From the IMG/VR virus record IMGVR_UViG_3300044729_003055, positions 1 through 22,220 of that record: a stretch of DNA of 22,220 bases; one strand, written 5' to 3'. This document shows, one piece after another, positions 14,734 to 20,528 of the stretch; the stretch's first letter is position 1, and every line of letters starts with the position of its first letter. The notes beneath the pieces are model-generated. The model worked only from the letters and a program-made list of their open reading frames with translations. It was not told the origin of the DNA and made no database searches. The position numbers and the translations under genes are program-made. The DNA is from a virus.

Positions 14734-15128
14734 CCACCGCCCCCACCATGCTCCGTCCCGAGCCATACCACGCGACCAAGCTCGCCGTGCGCCGGTCTCC
14801 CTTGCACCGGTGGGGCGTATTTGCCACGGCCCCCATCGCCAAGCACGAAGTGCTCGAGGAGGCCCCCTACGCCACCGTGCCCAAGAAACAACTCGCCAAA
14901 GCCCCCGCCTGCGAGACCTACAGCTACTACCTCGACGACTCCACCAGCATCCTCGGCTTCGGCCTTGCTCCCCTCTACAACCACCACGACACCCCCAACG
15001 CCTGCCATGAGATCGACCAGGTAAACGAACTCATGCGGCACTACGCCCTGCGCGACATCGCCGCAGGCGAAGAGATCACCCTCAACTACGGCGCAGAAAA
15101 CGCCAAACACTTCTTAGAAAAGGACTAA
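14730..15128 (+). CDS. SET-domain protein, probable protein-lysine methyltransferase
   Basis: 132 residues, ATG overlapping the fibre stop; an internal ATG at 14748 is an alternative. SET signatures in order: RWGVFATAPIAKHEVLEE (28-45, the N-terminal S-adenosylmethionine-side motif), GFGLAPLYNHHDTPNACHEI (76-95, counterpart of NHSCxPN) and ALRDIAAGEEITLNYG (106-121, counterpart of GEELxxDYG, with Tyr120 as likely catalytic tyrosine). There are no pre-SET or post-SET cysteine clusters, so it is a minimal SET close in size to the chlorovirus vSET. The family moves a methyl group from S-adenosylmethionine to a lysine side chain. The substrate is unknown and could be a host or virion protein. It lies between a fibre gene and a large virion gene. 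Confidence 0.8.
   Translation: MTTAPTMLRPEPYHATKLAVRRSPLHRWGVFATAPIAKHEVLEEAPYATVPKKQLAKAPACETYSYYLDDSTSILGFGLAPLYNHHDTPNACHEIDQVNELMRHYALRDIAAGEEITLNYGAENAKHFLEKD
15121..15124 (+). promoter_or_regulatory. Shine-Dalgarno-like site of the 880-residue protein gene
   Basis: AGGA (part of GAAAAGGAC), eight bases before ATG 15133 and overlapping the SET gene 3' end. It supports the start at 15133 for a protein probably needed in quantity. Confidence 0.4.
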
Positions 15129-15132
15129 TCCT

Positions 15133-17775
15133 ATGGCAATGAACATGAGCAACAGCGGCGGAGGAGGGGGAATGTCCGGCGGAGGTGGTGGCGGTGGCGC
15201 GATGAGCGCTCCCGCGATGAGCGCAGCCATGTCCGACAACAACATGGGCGGCAACGCCATGTCCGGCGGCAACAACAACGCCATGTCAACAGGGTCAACA
15301 GGGTCAGCAATGTCCAACGCCATGAGCGGCGGCAACAACGCCATGTCCGGCGGAGGAATGTCCACCGGCGGCATGGGTATGGGCGGCATGAGCGCCCCGC
15401 CTGCCCCGCAGCAGCGCAGCCTCGCCGACGAGATGGCCGCGATCTCAGGCTACGCCCAAGCAAACGCCCAAGCGCAAGCCAACACCACCGTCGATACCGC
15501 AGACCGCCTCAGCGATCAGGCCATCGAGAACACCGGCGACATTGCGCAAAGACTCCAAGACAGCACCTACACCGCCGCCGCCAACCAAAACATCCGCGAC
15601 GCCGGAACCTCTGCCGCCCAGCTCGGCCAAAGCTACAACCAAGTCGGCCAGACTGCCGACCGCGTAGCAGCCTACAACGACCCCGCCCAAGCCCGGCTAA
15701 ACCAGATGGCCCTCGGCCAGCTCTACCGGCCCGACCAAATTTCCTCCCAAAATGTCTCCGCCGATCAGGCGCAAGGTGCCCGCGTTGCTAATGTGGGCAA
15801 CATGCAAGCCGCCCAAGCCAACGCTGCCAGCATGGGACAAGTCGCCGATGTGCAAGGTCCGGCAGGCTACACGCCTGACCAAATTCGCGCCCAACGCATC
15901 CGCGCCGCTCAAGCGGGTGCCGTGGCCGATGTCCAAGGCCCAGCAGGCTACGCAGCCGATCAAGTCCAAGCCCAACGCATCCGCGCCGCTCAAGCGGGAG
16001 CTGTAGCCGATGTCAACGCCCAGCAAATAAACGCCGCCACCACAGGAGGCATCGAGCGTGTCGGAGGCACACAGGTATCCTCGGTGGACCCCATGCAAGC
16101 CGCTCGCATCCGCCGCACGCAGGATGTCGCATCCCGCGACATCCGCGCCAGTGCCGCCGAGCGTGGCCTTATGGACGAAGCCCGAGGCAATGGACTTTAT
16201 GGGCAACTCCGCGATCAAGCCAGCAACGACCTCGCCCTCGGCCGGTCTCTCTCAGCCGAGCAAAGCCGCGACGCCATCCAATCCTCCCGCGCCGCATCCT
16301 CCGCCCGTGGCCTCGGCCTCGGCCAATCTGCCATGGCCGCCGAGCTTCTCAACCGCGACCGATTCGGCACTGCCAGGGAAAACGAACGCCGAGCTTTTGC
16401 TGGCAATGTCCTTGGACAAGGCACCGCCGTCCAGCAAGCCGCCAACCAAGCCTACATGGGCCGCCAAGAAAGCAATGTCAGCCGCTCACTCCAAGCAGGG
16501 CTCGCCAACCAATCCGTCGCTGCCAACCGATCCCTACAGCAAGCCCAGCTCAACCAGCAGGCCAGCCTCACCACAAACCAAAACGAGCAGCAGCGCGTGC
16601 TCGCTGATGCCGGTTACGCCCAGCAGGCCGGTCTTTCCAACCAAAGTTTGGGTTTCCAAAGCGCAAGTCAGGACGCTCAATTTTCCCAAGCCGCAGCCCT
16701 GGCAAATCAAGAAGCCTCACTTCGAGCCGCCCTGGCAAACCAATCTGCGGGTCTCACATTAGGCCAGACGAACGCCCAGCTACGGCAAGCCGCCTCTATC
16801 CAATCGGCCCAAAACCAACTCGCCGCACAGCAAACCAACCAAGCCGCCAACGCCCGCGCCGCTGAGTTTCAGCAGCAAAGCGGTCTTCAAGCCGCTCTGG
16901 CAAACCAATCTGCGGGTCTCACATTAGGCCAAACAAACGCCCAGCTCTTACAGCAAAGCCGCCTGGCCAACCAATCTGCCGGTCTCCAAGCACAGCAAGC
17001 CAACCAATCCGCGAACGCCCGAGCCGCTGAATTTCAGCAACAAAGCGGACTTCAAGCCGCCCTCGCTAATCAACAAGTTGGATTTCAGACAGGCCAGTTC
17101 AACACCGCCAACCAGCAAGCCGCCAACATGGCCTCCGCCGGATTCCAGCAGCAGGCCAACGCCGCCTCCTACGACGCATCCCAACAACGCGCCATGGCCG
17201 ATGCAGGCTACGCCCAGCAGGCCAACCTCGCCAACCAATCGGCCAACCTCAACGCCGCCCAATACAACAGCAGCCAAAACCTCGCCGCCCAGCAGGCGAA
17301 CCAATCGGCAAACTACAACGCGAACTACGCGAACCAAAATTTCCTGCAAGGCGTCGCCAGTCAGAACTTCAACCAATTTTCGGGCCAGCAAAGCATGCTC
17401 GGCAGCCTCTACGGCCAGCAAGCAGGCATCGCGCAAAACCAATACACCAACAACCTCGGCCTCGCCCAAGCCAATGTCGCCCTCGACCCCTACCAACGCG
17501 CCCTCGGATCCAACATCCCCATCGCATCCCAGGGAAACGCCGCCAACATGATCGGCACAGCCTACGGCCAGACCATGAACTACGGCAGCGACCTTTTCAA
17601 CACCAACACGAACATGCAGGCCAGCATCTACAACAGCTTCCAAAACAACCAAGCCGCCCTGCGCGGAGCCGGAATCCAAGCCGGAGCCACCGCTGGAGCC
17701 TCGCAAAACTCCATGATGGGCTCCGGCATCGCCGCTGGTGGCATGGTCCTCGGCATGACCGCTCTTGCTATTTAA
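15133..17775 (+). CDS. Giant low-complexity virion protein, candidate ejection protein
   Basis: 880 residues. Residues 1-90 are Gly/Ser/Met/Asn-rich with 17 methionines, many in AMSGG-like units. The remainder is Ala/Gln/Asn-rich and largely helical, with imperfect repeats (VADVQGPAGY, LANQSAGLTLGQTNAQL, ANARAAEFQQQSGLQAALAN). The C-terminus is a hydrophobic Gly-zipper-like segment (GIAAGGMVLGMTALAI). I see no Lys, His, Cys or Trp in the whole protein; Arg is the only basic residue. Ala/Gln-rich helical proteins with hydrophobic Gly-rich segments are typical of podovirus internal proteins injected with DNA to form a channel. That role is inferred from composition and position among virion genes. 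A stretch of the start shows an opposite-strand open frame, which is a codon-bias shadow. Confidence 0.7.
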   Translation: MAMNMSNSGGGGGMSGGGGGGGAMSAPAMSAAMSDNNMGGNAMSGGNNNAMSTGSTGSAMSNAMSGGNNAMSGGGMSTGGMGMGGMSAPPAPQQRSLADEMAAISGYAQANAQAQANTTVDTADRLSDQAIENTGDIAQRLQDSTYTAAANQNIRDAGTSAAQLGQSYNQVGQTADRVAAYNDPAQARLNQMALGQLYRPDQISSQNVSADQAQGARVANVGNMQAAQANAASMGQVADVQGPAGYTPDQIRAQRIRAAQAGAVADVQGPAGYAADQVQAQRIRAAQAGAVADVNAQQINAATTGGIERVGGTQVSSVDPMQAARIRRTQDVASRDIRASAAERGLMDEARGNGLYGQLRDQASNDLALGRSLSAEQSRDAIQSSRAASSARGLGLGQSAMAAELLNRDRFGTARENERRAFAGNVLGQGTAVQQAANQAYMGRQESNVSRSLQAGLANQSVAANRSLQQAQLNQQASLTTNQNEQQRVLADAGYAQQAGLSNQSLGFQSASQDAQFSQAAALANQEASLRAALANQSAGLTLGQTNAQLRQAASIQSAQNQLAAQQTNQAANARAAEFQQQSGLQAALANQSAGLTLGQTNAQLLQQSRLANQSAGLQAQQANQSANARAAEFQQQSGLQAALANQQVGFQTGQFNTANQQAANMASAGFQQQANAASYDASQQRAMADAGYAQQANLANQSANLNAAQYNSSQNLAAQQANQSANYNANYANQNFLQGVASQNFNQFSGQQSMLGSLYGQQAGIAQNQYTNNLGLAQANVALDPYQRALGSNIPIASQGNAANMIGTAYGQTMNYGSDLFNTNTNMQASIYNSFQNNQAALRGAGIQAGATAGASQNSMMGSGIAAGGMVLGMTALAI
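15841..16002 (+). repeat. Two tandem 81-bp repeats in the large virion gene
   Basis: Copies begin at 15841 and 15922 and encode 27-residue units starting VADVQGPAGY and containing AQRIRAAQAGA; a third partial copy starts at 16003 (VADV). The copies differ at several third positions. They extend the helical rod by a fixed unit. Confidence 0.7.
16732..17061 (+). repeat. Tandem duplication of 165-bp period in the large virion gene
   Basis: The sequence CAATCTGCGGGTCTCACATT occurs at 16741 and again at 16906, and AACGCCCG-GCCGCTGA-TTTCAGCA occurs at 16849 and 17014; both pairs are 165 bases apart. Each unit encodes 55 residues (LANQSAGLTLGQTNAQL followed by ANARAAEFQQQSGLQAA). The period is a multiple of three and identity is high, so the duplication is fairly recent. 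Confidence 0.75.
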
Positions 17776-18869
17776 TGAACCAACACCTGCAAAACCTCGT
17801 CGATGAAACCCTGACCCGCGCCGAGTATTGGCTGCGGGAATTTCGCAACCCCGTAGTCCTCTGGAGCGGAGGCAAGGACAGCACCGCCATGCTGCATTTG
17901 CTTATCTTCAAGCTCGGCGTGCGGCTCCCCTGCGTGCAGTGGCGAGAGCCCCGGTTCCGCCACCGCTACGCCCACAGCGACCTCCTCGCCCGCGAGTGGG
18001 ATCTCACTCTATTCGACTACGCTCCCGGCCGCATCGCCATCCAAGACGGGTTCGACATCGAGACCGGCCAGCCCCGTTTCGATTATCTCAAATACTACCA
18101 ATGGGGCCACCACAGCGCCCTCGTCCTGAGCCTCGGCACCGAACACCCCAAGGAAGGCGAGCCCTACCTGTGCGGCCTCACCGATGTCCTCCAGCGACCC
18201 ACCGGCTCGTTCAACTGGCCGTGGGATGCCGCTTTCCACGGGCAGAAAAGCGCCGATGTCGATCTCATCAAAGGCGGCGTGCCACTCGCCCAGGATGTGC
18301 GCCGTGTGGATGACAGCCCGACCCAGCTTTTCCTCATGCGGCATTGGACCGACGACGACATCTTCGACTACCTCGAAGCCGAAGGCGTCCCGATGGACCC
18401 CACCCGCTACGACCGCGGCTCCGGCAAGTGGGGCCACAAGCAGGATAAAAGCCACAACGCCGACTACTACCCCATCTGCTGGAACTGCGTGAATCGCCAC
18501 CTCTCCGCCCCTGTGTGGTGCCCCAAGCTCCGCAGCGAGGTGAACAGCATCGCCCACCTCGCCCCCTACGAAGACAACTCCATCCCAGAGCAAGGCTTCA
18601 AACCCACATGGAATCCCAATACGACTGTCAACGGTGTGGCGCATGTTGCTCGCACCGTTGGAGCTGGCCCGTGCTCCGGCGCGACCGCTCCGACGCCACC
18701 GGCATCCCTGCCGAATACCTCCGCACCGACTACCCCCTCCTCAAGACCGACCCCTGCGGACGCTGCATCGCCCTCCGTGGCGAGGTGGGCCGAGGAGTCG
18801 CCTGCGCAATATATCATGCTCGCCCATCCGCCTGCCGGACCTTCCAGCCTGGCAGCCCACTCTGCATAG
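17775..18869 (+). CDS. PP-loop ATP pyrophosphatase, PAPS-reductase-like
   Basis: 364 residues as read, sharing one base with the previous stop. The SGGKDST motif (31-37) is the PP-loop that binds ATP or PAPS in the PAPS reductase / N-type ATP pyrophosphatase superfamily. Downstream are WREPRFRHRY, LSLGTEHPKEGEPYLCGL and RRVDDSPTQLFLMRHWTDDD, the last typical of the family. Canonical PAPS reductase's C-terminal ECGLH is absent. Instead C133, C235, C238 and C249 (ICWNCVNRHLSAPVWCP) could bind Zn or an Fe-S cluster as in thiolation enzymes. Residues after about 278 become Pro/Ala/Ser-rich and overlap the next gene in another frame, so the natural end may be near 18610. The reaction is unknown: sulfur chemistry or adenylation of a nucleic acid or small molecule. 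Confidence 0.7.
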   Translation: MNQHLQNLVDETLTRAEYWLREFRNPVVLWSGGKDSTAMLHLLIFKLGVRLPCVQWREPRFRHRYAHSDLLAREWDLTLFDYAPGRIAIQDGFDIETGQPRFDYLKYYQWGHHSALVLSLGTEHPKEGEPYLCGLTDVLQRPTGSFNWPWDAAFHGQKSADVDLIKGGVPLAQDVRRVDDSPTQLFLMRHWTDDDIFDYLEAEGVPMDPTRYDRGSGKWGHKQDKSHNADYYPICWNCVNRHLSAPVWCPKLRSEVNSIAHLAPYEDNSIPEQGFKPTWNPNTTVNGVAHVARTVGAGPCSGATAPTPPASLPNTSAPTTPSSRPTPADAASPSVARWAEESPAQYIMLAHPPAGPSSLAAHSA

Positions 18870-18901
18870 AAGCCCGCAAATCCAAAAACCTCCCCACCTA
18901 A
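18608..18901 (+). CDS. Cys-rich YkgJ-like metal-binding protein
   Basis: 97 residues from ATG 18608, in frame 2 relative to the PP-loop gene and overlapping its read-through end by 262 bases. Cysteines: 7, 10, 13, 14 (YDCQRCGACC), 50 and 53 (DPCGRC), 66, 76 and 86, with the stretch CAIYHARPSACRTFQPGSP. This is the CxxCxxCC ... C ... RPxxCRxF arrangement of the YkgJ family (putative zinc- or iron-chelating domain), often proposed to bind an Fe-S cluster. The next start follows 4 bases after the stop. Pairing with a PP-loop protein that has its own Cys set suggests a joint role in metal-dependent or sulfur chemistry, which is inference. Confidence 0.75.
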   Translation: MESQYDCQRCGACCSHRWSWPVLRRDRSDATGIPAEYLRTDYPLLKTDPCGRCIALRGEVGRGVACAIYHARPSACRTFQPGSPLCIEARKSKNLPT

Positions 18902-18905
18902 TCCC

Positions 18906-19454
18906 ATGCCATACAACCCCTCAGTCAACGACCGATCCGGCGAAATCCTCGCCGGTTACCAAACCCGAGCATCCGAAATCACTGCCGCTGGCAACGAAGC
19001 CCTGGCCAATGGAATCATGCAAGGAGCTACCAGCGCGATTGGAGGAGGGCTTGGAGCTTTTACTAAAGCCAATACCTCGGGGATGATTACAGATGCGAAA
19101 GGCAATGCTGTTCCAGGATTAGGCAAAACGCTTGATGATGTGAGAGCTCAGGCCATCAAATACGAAACCGCTGCCGGAATGCTGGATTCTTACAAGCAGA
19201 ATGCCAACGCACTTGGGCTCGATTTGCAAATGCTCGATGGCATCGGAGAGAAATACAAAAACAAACCTAACGAACTCTTAGGCGCTCTCACGGTAGTGGA
19301 AAGAATCGGCAACAACAACATGGAGCTGGCTCGTCAGAAAGCTCAATACGACGGCGCTGTCCAAGTAGCCCGCCAGAAAGCTGCACTCGGCGGCGGAGGT
19401 TCCAATCCAGCCCTCTCGGTGGAAGTCGCCGATGGTATTGACATCTGGCAGTAA
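18906..19454 (+). CDS. Probable internal virion protein, small
   Basis: 182 residues. Helical throughout: an Ala/Glu-rich N-terminus, a Gly-rich hydrophobic segment (GIMQGATSAIGGGLGAF, 36-52), then a long helix (LDDVRAQAIKYETAAGMLDS ... LLGALTVVERIGNNNMELAR). The Gly-zipper-like segment and the place next to other internal-protein candidates suggest an ejection or head-interior protein. From about 19020 base use changes (more GGA, GCT, GAT, TTT codons) relative to the strongly C-ending neighbours, hinting at a different origin. The ATG has no Shine-Dalgarno sequence. Confidence 0.6.
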   Translation: MPYNPSVNDRSGEILAGYQTRASEITAAGNEALANGIMQGATSAIGGGLGAFTKANTSGMITDAKGNAVPGLGKTLDDVRAQAIKYETAAGMLDSYKQNANALGLDLQMLDGIGEKYKNKPNELLGALTVVERIGNNNMELARQKAQYDGAVQVARQKAALGGGGSNPALSVEVADGIDIWQ

Positions 19455-19463
19455 AATATCCCC

Positions 19464-20528
19464 ATGGCCTCCCCCTCACAAAGCGATTACTCCGGCCCTC
19501 TTCCGTCCATAGACCCTAACGCGGATCCGAACGGATTTATCGCACCCGGCAACGCGCTCATAGCTCTCGACCCCAGCGACCCTACCGCAGTCCAACCTGT
19601 CGGCAGCGCGATGGATGCTATGGACGGGCAGGAAGAGGAACCGTTGGACGACTTGGCCGCACAGCTTGCCGCAGGCCGTCGCATTCGCATTACAAGCAAA
19701 GAGCAGTGGGCAGCCATGTCTCCGCACCAGAAGGAAGTCGTCCGCGCTGCCATGGCTACTGGAGGCAAGATGCGTGCCGGTGATGCTGTGCGCATCTACC
19801 AGGACAGCGTGAAACGCTCCCGCGCCAACCAGGTGCAGTCCGTATCGTTACCCGATGGCCGCACGGTGAACATGGTGAATAATCAAATCATCCCCGAAGC
19901 CAAGCAGCCCGAGCCGGTAAAGATGGAAATCAAGCAAGCCGAGGATGGCACAATGGTGATGATCGACCCGCTTACCGGACGCAGTTTCCCGGCATGGAAT
20001 GAAGCCAGTGGTGAAGCCGTGCGCGGCCAAGCCAAGCTCTCAGCTACGCAAGAGGACAACATCAAGCGCCTGCAAATGCAGAGTGAAAACCTTGGCGCAC
20101 GCCTTAACGCCCTCACAAACTTCACCGAAAACGACAAGGTGGAGTATGACAACCAGACCGGCAACTATGTTACCACATGGGGCAACAAAGCCCCTGCATG
20201 GGTTCCGTTTACAGGCAAAACGGTAAAAGAAGAGCGTGCTGAACTGGAAAAAGAGAAGAGCAACTACGACAAGCGTATTGAAATCTCCCTGCGCCCCGTG
20301 CGCCGTTCTGATTCTGCCCAAACTCAAGCCTCGCAACCCGCTCCCACGCCTCAGGCTACGCCATCCCCAACACCGAACCCAACACCGAACCCAACACCGA
20401 ACCCAACACCGAACCCAACACCTCCTCCGAACCCCATGCCTACTCCTGACAAGTTTATCGTCGGCAGAACCTACACAGACGCCAAGGGCAACAAGGCAGT
20501 CTATCAAGGCAATGGAGTTTTTAAATGA
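19464..20528 (+). CDS. Probable internal virion protein with Pro-rich linker
   Basis: 354 residues. An acidic Pro/Asp-rich N-terminus (residues 1-60, PLPSIDPNADPNGFIAPGN), a helical segment (SPHQKEVVRAAMATGGKMRA), a beta-like stretch (VSLPDGRTVNMVNNQIIPEA), a charged helix (DNIKRLQMQSENLGARLNAL ... KEERAELEKEKSNYDKRI), then a Thr-Pro-Asn-Pro repeat linker (300-330) and a short C-terminal cap (KFIVGRTYTDAKGNKAVYQG). The small cap after a flexible linker resembles modules found at the ends of other phage virion proteins. It sits between two ejection-protein candidates. Function unknown. Stop and next start overlap (ATGA, 20525-20528). Confidence 0.6.
   Translation: MASPSQSDYSGPLPSIDPNADPNGFIAPGNALIALDPSDPTAVQPVGSAMDAMDGQEEEPLDDLAAQLAAGRRIRITSKEQWAAMSPHQKEVVRAAMATGGKMRAGDAVRIYQDSVKRSRANQVQSVSLPDGRTVNMVNNQIIPEAKQPEPVKMEIKQAEDGTMVMIDPLTGRSFPAWNEASGEAVRGQAKLSATQEDNIKRLQMQSENLGARLNALTNFTENDKVEYDNQTGNYVTTWGNKAPAWVPFTGKTVKEERAELEKEKSNYDKRIEISLRPVRRSDSAQTQASQPAPTPQATPSPTPNPTPNPTPNPTPNPTPPPNPMPTPDKFIVGRTYTDAKGNKAVYQGNGVFK
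20367..20414 (+). repeat. Four perfect 12-bp tandem repeats (Thr-Pro-Asn-Pro linker)
   Basis: CCAACACCGAAC is repeated four times (20367-20378, 20379-20390, 20391-20402, 20403-20414) with a partial fifth. The unit keeps the frame and encodes Thr-Pro-Asn-Pro. Perfect short repeats are prone to slippage, so linker length probably varies between isolates. Confidence 0.9.

Noticed and set aside
15114-15389. Opposite-strand Pro/Leu/Met-rich frame
   Set aside because: It is the complement of the Gly/Met/Ser-rich N-terminus of the large virion protein and has no independent support.
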